This document shows, piece by piece, positions 1 to 5,310 of a DNA stretch of 7,001 nucleotides. Each line of letters begins with the position of its first letter. The first letter of the stretch is position 1. Source of the stretch: Clostridiaceae bacterium (GTDB lineage Bacteria > Bacillota > Clostridia > UMGS1883 > JAAYMJ01); the NCBI GenBank assembly GCA_012521455.1, contig JAAYMJ010000154.1:1-7001 (forward strand), read 5' to 3'. The notes under the pieces are model-generated. The model had not been told where the DNA came from. It did not search any database and worked only from the letters and a program-made list of their open reading frames with translations. The position numbers were made by a program, and so were the translations under genes.

Positions 1-16
1 CCTCTTCCTTACACTA

Positions 17-45
17 TTGACAATTATTCTGAATTTTTATATAAT
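17..45 (+). promoter_or_regulatory. Consensus sigma-A type promoter
   Basis: TTGACA at 17-22 and TATAAT at 40-45 are separated by exactly 17 bases, a full match to the housekeeping promoter consensus. The predicted transcript start is near 52. The first gene on this strand starts at 229, which would give a leader of about 175 bases, but a terminator hairpin ends near 109. The promoter may therefore make a short RNA, an attenuated leader, or both. Caution: reading frame 1 is open from the window edge to a stop at 64-66, so the site could lie inside the end of an upstream gene and be partly fortuitous. Confidence 0.6.
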
Positions 46-67
46 GATTGTTGGGTTTTTGCCTAAG

Positions 68-109
68 ATTGTATATATCACCACCATTTAGGGTGATTAC
101 AATTTTTTT
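68..109 (+). terminator. Intrinsic terminator or attenuator in the leader of the GGDEF-EAL gene
   Basis: The 5' arm is ATTGTA (68-73), a 3-base bulge, then ATCACC (77-82). The 3' arm is GGTGAT (92-97) then TACAAT (98-103). A run of seven T follows at 103-109. There is no T-run on the opposite side, so it is oriented to stop plus-strand transcription. It either ends a gene lying left of the window or attenuates transcription from the promoter at 17-45. Its 5' arm also matches the SD region further down (see 75-227). Confidence 0.7.
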
Positions 110-227
110 GCGATTATAATTTAATATTATGATATATATTTTTTTATTTTTGTTAAAATTTGTTTGAAAAACTAAATAGAGAAAAACCTTATGCACCTTT
201 GTCTGCACTACATGTAGGTGGTGATAT
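75..227 (+). promoter_or_regulatory. Leader with 11-base complementarity between terminator arm and SD
   Basis: ATATCACCACC at 75-85 is the exact reverse complement of GGTGGTGATAT at 217-227, which contains the SD of the gene starting at 229. The same 5' segment forms the terminator stem with 92-97, so the two pairings exclude each other. Near the SD there is also a 10-base palindrome, CTACATGTAG (208-217), and a local CACCT (194-198) that can pair with AGGTG (216-220). The rest of the leader (about 110-180) is very AT-rich; a TATAAT at 115-120 has no good -35 partner. I see no match to the known c-di-GMP or preQ1 riboswitch consensus. Confidence 0.45.
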
Positions 228-228
228 T

Positions 229-2022
229 ATGATACATTTTCCACACAACTTAAAAGTTTTCCCAAAAAGCCTAGCAGTATCCCCATTATATAACAAAGCT
301 TCTGCATTAGGCTTTAGTTCTGCGCCCAATACAATGCTCAAAGAAACCCTGTTAATTTTGAGCATTGTTTTATTTATAATTACAATTACCACCTACATTT
401 ACTTTAGGTTTTTTTCAAAAAGCAAAAGGGATAAAAGCGAATTATTCAACTTCTTAGACGATTTGGACATGGATGTATACCTAGCCGACTGCCTGACCTG
501 CGAAATAATTTACGCCAATAAAAAAATGAAAGAAACATACGGCAATGATTTAATCGGCAAGGTCTGCTATAAGGCAATCTGCAATCAAAAAACCCCCTGC
601 CACTGCTGCGAGAATTTCGCGCAGTACGCCCTAAGCAGGAAAAGCGACACAAAACAAACGTTTAAAGATATAAAACATATAAACAACAAAGCCATCAGCA
701 CAACAGGGACCATAATTGAATACGGGAAAAACAAAAAAGCGTTTTTGTGTTTAAATGAAGTTTTGCAAGTTGAAGAATTCAAAGATTTATCCGGCAGCAT
801 ATCGGACCCCACCGGCAAAGTTGCGGCAATCAGGGAACTTGAGCGGCTTTCTGCAATTCAAAAGCCCTTTGTCTTAATTCTCTTTGACATCGGAGGGGTT
901 TCGGCGTTCAACAACGTATTTGGCAAAAGCTCCGGCACAAAGCTATTGGGCGAAATTATCGCTTTTTTATCAAGACTAAAGGGACTCCAGGTGTTTATGT
1001 GGGAAGACAACACCTTGTTGATAATCTCCGATGACTTGAACTTTGAAAAAAACACCGCAAAGATTATTCAGGAAAGATTTAAAAAACCGTGGCAGTTTGA
1101 TGATATAGATTATATCTGCTCATACCACGCCGGTGCGGTTTCCTATCCCAAATACGCAAAAAGCATTAAGGATTTACTTCTTTATACCGAATACGCGCTA
1201 AACAAGGCAAAGGACGGGGTAAACACAAAATTCTGCTTTTTCAACGAAGAATTGGAAAAAGAAGTACAAAAGTATTTATACATAGAAAAACGCCTTGAAG
1301 AGGCAATAAAAAACCGTGAAATCGAGGCGCACTACCAGCCCATTGTAAATTTAAAGACCGAAAATGTTGAGAATGTGGAAGCGCTAATGCGCATAAGGGA
1401 TGAAAACGGGGCATATATACCCCCGTCGGAGTTCATCCCCATTGCGGTAAAAAAGGGCCTCATTGTTGAGGCCGGCTACATAATGATTGACCTGGTATGC
1501 CGCTACATAAAAGAGTCCAACTGCAATTTGAGGGTATACATAAACCTGTCCGCGGTACAGCTAATGGTTGAAAGCTTTTCTTCCGACGTAAAAGCGATAG
1601 TTAACCGCTATAAAATCGACCCCTCAAAATTGGGCTTTGAAATCACCGAAAGCGAGCTAATACCCTCCTTTGACAAAGTGGTGGACGTTATATCAGAACT
1701 GTCCCTAATCGGCATAAAATTCGCCTTTGACGACTTCGGGGCAGGATATACCGGCATTAGCTATTTGGACAAAATCTCAATGCACGAATTAAAAATAGAC
1801 CGTTCCCTAATCAGTTCAATACGGTCCACCCAAAAGAAATATCAGCTTGTAAAGCTTCTTATAAACATAGCGCACCAATTTAACATGGCGGTTGTGGCCG
1901 AAGGAGTGGAAGATATAGAAACGGTAAAACTCCTGTCTGAAATCGGCTGCGACTACATTCAAGGCTATTACTACGATAAACCCTTAACTGAAGGCGAGTT
2001 TAAAATTAAATACCTAAAATGA
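229..2022 (+). CDS. Membrane-anchored PAS-GGDEF(degenerate)-EAL c-di-GMP phosphodiesterase
   Basis: A 597-residue protein, probably hydrolysing cyclic di-GMP to pGpG at the inner face of the membrane. Order of parts: one transmembrane helix at about 40-60 followed by a basic stretch (KSKRDK); a PAS-like sensor at about 72-180 rich in cysteine (C88, C91, C113, C118, C124, C126, C127); a GGDEF fold at about 187-340; and an EAL domain at about 352-590. The GGDEF signature is replaced by WEDNT (258-262), so cyclase activity is not expected; in other hybrid proteins such a domain can bind GTP and tune the EAL domain. The EAL site appears complete: E384-A385-L386, N439, E471, D501-D502, K522, E558 and Q578 in QGYYYDKP. 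Start choice: ATG 229 follows AGGTGGTGA at 216-224. A longer TTG start at 160 lacks an SD. ATG 334, just before the membrane helix, also lacks one but would give a more typical N-terminus. Confidence 0.9.
   Translation: MIHFPHNLKVFPKSLAVSPLYNKASALGFSSAPNTMLKETLLILSIVLFIITITTYIYFRFFSKSKRDKSELFNFLDDLDMDVYLADCLTCEIIYANKKMKETYGNDLIGKVCYKAICNQKTPCHCCENFAQYALSRKSDTKQTFKDIKHINNKAISTTGTIIEYGKNKKAFLCLNEVLQVEEFKDLSGSISDPTGKVAAIRELERLSAIQKPFVLILFDIGGVSAFNNVFGKSSGTKLLGEIIAFLSRLKGLQVFMWEDNTLLIISDDLNFEKNTAKIIQERFKKPWQFDDIDYICSYHAGAVSYPKYAKSIKDLLLYTEYALNKAKDGVNTKFCFFNEELEKEVQKYLYIEKRLEEAIKNREIEAHYQPIVNLKTENVENVEALMRIRDENGAYIPPSEFIPIAVKKGLIVEAGYIMIDLVCRYIKESNCNLRVYINLSAVQLMVESFSSDVKAIVNRYKIDPSKLGFEITESELIPSFDKVVDVISELSLIGIKFAFDDFGAGYTGISYLDKISMHELKIDRSLISSIRSTQKKYQLVKLLINIAHQFNMAVVAEGVEDIETVKLLSEIGCDYIQGYYYDKPLTEGEFKIKYLK
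331..368. repeat. 12-bp perfect inverted repeat inside the phosphodiesterase gene
   Basis: ACAATGCTCAAA (331-342) and TTTGAGCATTGT (357-368) are exact reverse complements around a 14-base loop. The 3' arm runs into a T-rich stretch (TTTTATTT from 368). The repeat covers codons at the start of the membrane helix and includes the alternative ATG at 334 in its 5' arm. On the RNA it would form a terminator-like or ribosome-hindering hairpin; whether it has a role is unknown. Confidence 0.55.
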
Positions 2023-2024
2023 CT

Positions 2025-2056
2025 AAAGGCACAAAGGTTTATCCTTTGTGCCTTTT
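2025..2056. terminator. Bidirectional terminator between convergent genes
   Basis: A perfect 13-bp stem, AAAGGCACAAAGG (2025-2037) with CCTTTGTGCCTTT (2043-2055), and a 5-base loop. It starts two bases after the stop of the GGDEF-EAL gene and ends three bases before the stop of the opposing HD gene. The plus-strand side ends in TTTT, the minus side in only TTT, so it should stop plus-strand transcription more strongly. Confidence 0.85.
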
Positions 2057-2058
2057 AA

Positions 2059-2715
2059 TTAAACAATTCTTGTCCCGTTTATTATCAGGCTGAATGTGGT
2101 TTTCAAAAAATCAGCAGCCCGCCTGCACATGAGCATGCGGTCTAAGAAAATCTCAAAATAATCCATAACCGAGCAAATCCCGTCGTCAATTTCTAATGAC
2201 AAAGTTATCTTTTTCTCCTTTTTGTCGCACACCAAAGAATTTGCCGTCACCGCGTAATTTACCCTGTCGTGCTTGTCAAAGCTTGCAAAATCTGTGTTTC
2301 TGACGCGGCTTCTCCTCACATCGGACTTATCCGCCAAAATCAGCGCCGCGGAAACACTGCTTACCGCAGTGCCGGTTTCCTCATCATGATTTCCGATTGC
2401 GCCCACTATCACAGCAATGTCATCAATGGGAAAATTCAAGCCTTTTAGTATACTCATCGCCATAATGGCGCCCGTATGGGCATGGTCGTGCCTGTTTATG
2501 GCATTTCCTATATCGTGGATATATCCCGCTATTTTGGCGTTTTCAATTTCCTTTTCAGAATAGCCAAGTTCAGATAAAATATATCCTGCAACATCGGCGC
2601 ATTTTTTGGCATGGAAAAAAGAATGTTCCGTATATCCCAATGTTGCCAAAACCAAATCCCCATGCCTGATATATGAATTAATTTCTTCATTTTTTAAAAT
2701 TTCGGAAAACGTCAT
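2059..2715 (-). CDS. HD-domain phosphohydrolase-like protein linked to scfAB
   Basis: A 218-residue soluble protein with the metal ligands of the HD hydrolase superfamily: H35, the H67-D68 pair in YIHDIGN, H76 and H80, H110-D111 in GNHDEE, and D129 in LADKSD. This pattern (two extra histidines between the HD pair and a distal D) is typical of active HD enzymes acting on phosphoester or nucleotide substrates. The last 80 residues match nothing I recognise. It lacks the HD-GYP signature, so a c-di-GMP hydrolase role is not indicated. The ATG at 2715 is preceded by AGGGG (2723-2727) at seven bases. It sits 53 bases downstream of scfB in the same direction; from memory, HD genes recur near this peptide locus in Clostridia. 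Substrate unknown. Confidence 0.85.
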   Translation of the reverse strand: MTFSEILKNEEINSYIRHGDLVLATLGYTEHSFFHAKKCADVAGYILSELGYSEKEIENAKIAGYIHDIGNAINRHDHAHTGAIMAMSILKGLNFPIDDIAVIVGAIGNHDEETGTAVSSVSAALILADKSDVRRSRVRNTDFASFDKHDRVNYAVTANSLVCDKKEKKITLSLEIDDGICSVMDYFEIFLDRMLMCRRAADFLKTTFSLIINGTRIV

Positions 2716-2725
2716 ATATATACCC

Positions 2726-2748
2726 CTATATATTTATTCAATATATAG
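2726..2748. repeat. AT-rich inverted repeat upstream of the HD gene
   Basis: CTATATATT (2726-2734) and AATATATAG (2740-2748) are exact reverse complements with a 5-base spacer. The repeat overlaps the proposed -10 (2747-2752) on one side and abuts the SD on the other. It could be a protein-binding operator or a small leader hairpin. With only A/T pairs apart from the ends, chance symmetry is possible. Confidence 0.4.
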
Positions 2749-2776
2749 TATAGTCATTTTTCCATCTTTTAAGCAA
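2747..2776 (-). promoter_or_regulatory. Possible weak promoter for the HD gene
   Basis: On the minus strand TATACT (2747-2752) is five of six to the -10 consensus. The best -35 is TTGCTT (2771-2776), overlapping the last codons of scfB, at a spacing of 18. The -35 is poor, so the HD gene may instead depend on read-through from scfB; no terminator separates the two. Confidence 0.3.
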
Positions 2777-4118
2777 GCATTGCAGCAATGGCAATGGCGC
2801 ATTCCACCCTCTTTTTCTGCATTTCACAGCCAATCTTATAGGGCTTATCCATATCGCCGTTTTGGTTATACGCGTTTGCGAAACATCCGCCGCTGCAGTA
2901 AAATTTAGCCCAGCAGGATTTGCACTCCTCTTTCGTGTATACATTGGACTTCCTAAACTTATCGCCCAACTCTTTATTAATCTTTTTACTAAACACATCC
3001 CCAAGCTTGAATTCCTCAATCCCCACAAACTGATGGCAGGGGTAAATCTCCCCTTTTGGGGTTATTGCCACATACTCATGCCCTGCCCCGCAGCCTGAAA
3101 GGCGTTTGTAAACACAGGGCCCGCCGTCGGTATCCAACATAAAGTGAAAGAAGTTAAAACCTTTCCCTTCTTTTTTCCGCCTTGCGATTTCCAAAGCCAG
3201 TTTTTCATAGTTTTCAAAAATTTTGGGCAGGTCTTCTTCTTTAATGGCAAACCGGTTTTCCCTATCCAACACCACAGGTTCCACGCTTATTTGCTCAAAG
3301 CCCAAATTTGCAAGGTGGATTACATCCTCATAAAAGTCCAGATTATTCCGCGTAAAAGTGCCCCTCACATAGTAATTGTCCTGATTTCTCAAAGCGGCAA
3401 TTTCCTTGAACTTTTCAACAATTAAATCATAAGTGCCGCCCCCTGAAACCGTTGGCCTCATAAAGTCATTGACTTCAGGCCGCCCGTCAATGCTTAAAAC
3501 CACGTTTGACATATACTCATTTATATATTTTATCTTTTCCTCATTTAACAATAACCCGTTTGTGGTTAAGGTAAATCTAAAGTTTTTATTGTGTTTTTTG
3601 CCTTCTTCTATGGCGTATTCGGTGATTTTTTTAACCACTTCAAAATTCATTAGCGGCTCGCCGCCAAAATAGTCAATTTCTATGTTTTTTCTATGCCTGC
3701 TTTCACTAATCACAAAGTCAATGGCTTCTTTCCCAACCTCAAAGCTCATCATTGACCTTTCGCCTTTAAAATCGCCGGTGTTTGCAAAGCAGTATTTGCA
3801 CCTTAAATTGCAGTCATGGCATATGTGGAGGCATAGCGCTTTTATCACCGAATCCTTGTCGTAGTTTTGGGCAATCTTTTCCATATAGTCATTTGTAAAG
3901 AGCAGATTTTCATCAATCAAATTCTTTATTTCCGAAAAAGCCTCCAAAACTTCTTCCCGGCTTAATTCAGGGTGCGCGGAAAGACAATCTTCCAAAAGCA
4001 AATTCCTGTCTTTTACAAAATCCAGCACTTTATACGCGGTATCATCCAAAACATGGATTGCGCCGCTGTTTACATCAATTACAATATTTGCTCCAAAAAG
4101 CGAGTATTTATGTATCAT
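2769..4118 (-). CDS. scfB: SCIFF maturase, radical SAM/SPASM ranthipeptide synthase
   Basis: A 449-residue enzyme that installs a thioether bond in the ScfA peptide. Residues 1-85 (opening MIHKYSLFG, then IVIDVNSGAIHVLDD) fit the leader-binding RRE domain found in this family. The radical SAM cluster motif is C103-x3-C107-x2-C110, followed by YFGGEP (150-155) for SAM binding. The C-terminal SPASM domain has its full seven-cysteine pattern: C343, C361 (after G-x4), C399, C402, C408, C412 and C431, for two auxiliary iron-sulfur clusters. Length agrees with the characterised family members CteB and Tte1186. The ATG at 4118 has AGAGGT at 4125-4130; a longer in-frame TTG at 4139 would place that SD inside the gene and was rejected. 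It lies 71 bases after scfA. Confidence 0.96.
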   Translation of the reverse strand: MIHKYSLFGANIVIDVNSGAIHVLDDTAYKVLDFVKDRNLLLEDCLSAHPELSREEVLEAFSEIKNLIDENLLFTNDYMEKIAQNYDKDSVIKALCLHICHDCNLRCKYCFANTGDFKGERSMMSFEVGKEAIDFVISESRHRKNIEIDYFGGEPLMNFEVVKKITEYAIEEGKKHNKNFRFTLTTNGLLLNEEKIKYINEYMSNVVLSIDGRPEVNDFMRPTVSGGGTYDLIVEKFKEIAALRNQDNYYVRGTFTRNNLDFYEDVIHLANLGFEQISVEPVVLDRENRFAIKEEDLPKIFENYEKLALEIARRKKEGKGFNFFHFMLDTDGGPCVYKRLSGCGAGHEYVAITPKGEIYPCHQFVGIEEFKLGDVFSKKINKELGDKFRKSNVYTKEECKSCWAKFYCSGGCFANAYNQNGDMDKPYKIGCEMQKKRVECAIAIAAMLA

Positions 4119-4139
4119 AGGTTTACCTCTTTTTTGCAA

Positions 4140-4184
4140 AATAATAGGGACTTAAAGTCCCCTTTTATGTGTGCTTTTCGCACA
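4140..4184 (-). terminator. Two hairpins between scfA and scfB (partial terminator or processing site)
   Basis: In transcript order, the first stem is TGTGC/GCACA (4180-4184 with 4170-4174) with a GAAAA loop. Next comes GGGACT/AGTCCC (4156-4161 with 4147-4152) with a three-base loop, followed by UAUUAUUU (4139-4146). The second resembles a weak intrinsic terminator with an interrupted U-tract. Such an arrangement would let most transcripts end after the peptide gene and a minority continue into the enzyme gene, or protect the scfA message 3' end. Confidence 0.5.
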
Positions 4185-4189
4185 AGATA

Positions 4190-4333
4190 TTATCTTTTGG
4201 TTTCACATTTTTGGTTTGCAACCGTGCAGCTTGTCTTGCAAGCGGACTGGCAGGATGTCTGGCATTCGCCGCAGCCGCCTTTTTTAACGCTCTTTGATAG
4301 CGCTGCCCCTGCTAAAGTTTTAATATGTTTCAT
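4190..4333 (-). CDS. scfA: SCIFF ranthipeptide precursor (six cysteines in forty-five residues)
   Basis: A 47-residue peptide opening MKHIKTLAGAALSK. Its core holds all six cysteines: C21, C24, C28, C32, C36 and C43, within GGCGEC, SCQSACKTSC and NQKCE. This core is nearly invariant in Clostridia. In characterised homologues ScfB links C32 to T37 through the threonine side chain (a gamma-carbon thioether, class ranthipeptide); both residues are at exactly those positions here. Residues 1-20 act as leader. The ATG at 4333 is preceded by AAGGAGG (4341-4347) at seven bases, a near-perfect SD, and by its own promoter. No export transporter or protease gene is visible nearby. Ranthipeptides have been linked to quorum-type signalling in some clostridia; the role here is inferred. 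Confidence 0.97.
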   Translation of the reverse strand: MKHIKTLAGAALSKSVKKGGCGECQTSCQSACKTSCTVANQKCETKR

Positions 4334-4365
4334 TTTGTTTCCTCCTTTGACAAATATCCTAAAGC

Positions 4366-4394
4366 ATTATACCATAGGATTTTGTCATTTGCAA
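4366..4394 (-). promoter_or_regulatory. Promoter of scfA-scfB
   Basis: On the minus strand TTGCAA (4389-4394) and a perfect TATAAT (4366-4371) are 17 bases apart. The -35 begins directly after the stop codon of the TIGR04086 gene. The expected start near 4359 leaves a leader of about 25 bases, mostly the SD, so there is no room for a riboswitch. It gives the peptide genes transcription independent of yajC. Confidence 0.75.
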
Positions 4395-4808
4395 TTACTT
4401 TTTCCCCTTTTTCGTTCCAATCCCGATCATTCCGCCCAAAACCGCGGAAAGCAGGCACATTATTACAAGGAAAATGTTAAAATTCCTAAAGGGCACGCCA
4501 TCAAATACAAGGTAGCCGATAAGAAGAAGCAAAACCATGAAGATTGCGCCTGAAATCAAACCATAAAGCCAGCCCTTATTTTCAACATTCCTTGCTGCCA
4601 AAAGCCCCGCCAAGAACACGCCAAATACGGAAATCACATCCACCGATACCCCAATGGCGTTTTCAGGCACCGATGTATATGTAATGATAACTGATAAAAT
4701 AACAAGTAGCGCTAAAGACACAATTAATGCTGTCAAAATGCTTTTTGCGAATTTCATAACCGGACGTTTCCCTTGGTTTTCCGGCGACAAAAAGTTTGGC
4801 TTTCTCAT
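4395..4808 (-). CDS. TIGR04086 family membrane protein
   Basis: A 137-residue integral membrane protein with four predicted helices at about 22-43, 54-73, 79-101 and 111-131, and a basic tail KKGKK that should lie in the cytoplasm. Glycines line the last helix (LGGMIGIG). The family is known mainly by its position next to yajC and the SCIFF genes in Clostridia; its biochemical role is not established. The position between a Sec subunit and the peptide cassette makes a link to membrane insertion or peptide handling possible but unproven. The ATG at 4808 has AAGAGGG (4817-4823) at eight bases; M18 is a possible shorter start. Identification rests on length, topology and locus, not on a catalytic motif. 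Confidence 0.8.
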   Translation of the reverse strand: MRKPNFLSPENQGKRPVMKFAKSILTALIVSLALLVILSVIITYTSVPENAIGVSVDVISVFGVFLAGLLAARNVENKGWLYGLISGAIFMVLLLLIGYLVFDGVPFRNFNIFLVIMCLLSAVLGGMIGIGTKKGKK

Positions 4809-4824
4809 ACCATCATCCCTCTTT

Positions 4825-4874
4825 AAAAAAATAAGGTAAACAACCTTTACTATAAGGTTATTTACCTTATTTTT
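4825..4874 (-). terminator. Long hairpin terminator after yajC, in the leader of the TIGR04086 gene
   Basis: A 14-bp stem (4827-4840 with 4861-4874), one C/A mismatch, then a 6-bp stem (4842-4847 with 4854-4859) and a six-base loop. In the minus-strand direction it ends in seven T (4825-4831), a strong intrinsic terminator. The SD of the next gene begins only one base beyond. The plus-strand side also ends in TTTTT, so it could work both ways, but nothing is coded on that strand here. Confidence 0.85.
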
Positions 4875-4898
4875 AATTTATGACTTTTTATTTTGATT

Positions 4899-5252
4899 TT
4901 AATCATGAACTGTTACGCATTCCTTGATAGCCCATTTTTCAACGGTCATCTTAACCCTGTCGGCGCCAACTTCAATAACAAATTTGTCATCTTTGATTGA
5001 TAGGACTTTGCCGTTAATCCCGCCGATTGTTATGATTTCATCCCCCGGCACTATATTATCAAGCATTTCCCTGGTCTTTTTATCCCTTTTCTTTTGAGGC
5101 AAAATCGCGATAAAGTAAAATAGCGCGATGATAACTACAAAATAAATAATCGTACCCCATAGCGTGCTTGCCGCCGCCTGCTGCTGCGCCGCATCCGCTG
5201 CTGCGCCAGTCGCCGCGTTAGATTCTGCTAGTGCTGTGATAAATAGATTCAT
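4899..5252 (-). CDS. yajC: Preprotein translocase subunit YajC
   Basis: A 117-residue single-pass membrane protein of the SecDF-YajC accessory complex, which assists the Sec translocon. The helix is at about 31-51 (WGTIIYFVVIIALFYFIAIL), followed by PQKKRDKK on the cytoplasmic side and the conserved YajC segment with GDEIITIGGINGKV (70-83). An alanine- and glutamine-rich stretch (about 13-29) precedes the helix, longer than the very short N-tail of many homologues. The ATG at 5252 has GGAGGT (5259-5264) at six bases. It follows tgt by 58 bases, the classic queA-tgt-yajC order, but secD and secF are not the next genes. Confidence 0.95.
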   Translation of the reverse strand: MNLFITALAESNAATGAAADAAQQQAAASTLWGTIIYFVVIIALFYFIAILPQKKRDKKTREMLDNIVPGDEIITIGGINGKVLSIKDDKFVIEVGADRVKMTVEKWAIKECVTVHD

Positions 5253-5281
5253 AAATTTACCTCCATCGCATAATTTTCCTT

Positions 5282-5310
5282 ATTATAACATGTACTTTAT
5301 AAAAAATCAA
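5282..5310 (-). promoter_or_regulatory. Promoter of yajC with extended -10
   Basis: On the minus strand TTGATT (5305-5310) and TATAAT (5282-5287) are 17 bases apart, with TG one base upstream of the -10. The -35 starts directly after the tgt stop codon. The predicted start near 5275 leaves about 22 bases of leader. yajC can thus be expressed separately from queA-tgt, although no terminator blocks read-through from tgt. Confidence 0.75.

Noticed and set aside
1..66. Open frame 1 entering from the left edge, ending in a stop at 64-66, 21 codons
   Set aside because: It could be the tail of an upstream gene because a terminator follows at once, but frame 2 is also open to 89-91, the DNA is AT-rich, and no motif can be recognised in so few residues.
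160..190. GAAAAACTAA-like stretch resembling the tail of a preQ1 riboswitch
   Set aside because: The required upstream stem-loop is absent, and the downstream gene is not a queuosine gene; queA-tgt lie on the other strand.
14..208. Minus-strand ORF of 64 codons across the leader
   Set aside because: Composition is that of random AT-rich DNA (lysine, asparagine, isoleucine), it has no SD, and it overlaps the promoter and terminator of the opposite strand.
52..228. c-di-GMP riboswitch in the leader of the GGDEF-EAL gene
   Set aside because: An attractive idea, but the conserved GEMM aptamer core sequences are not visible in the leader.
2738..3028. Minus-strand 96-codon ORF overlapping the end of scfB
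   Set aside because: Different frame of the SPASM-coding region; no independent start signal or family resemblance.
3972..4553. Plus-strand ORF of 193 codons over scfA, scfB and TIGR04086 DNA
   Set aside because: It is antisense to three well-supported genes, has no SD or recognisable domain, and is an antisense shadow.
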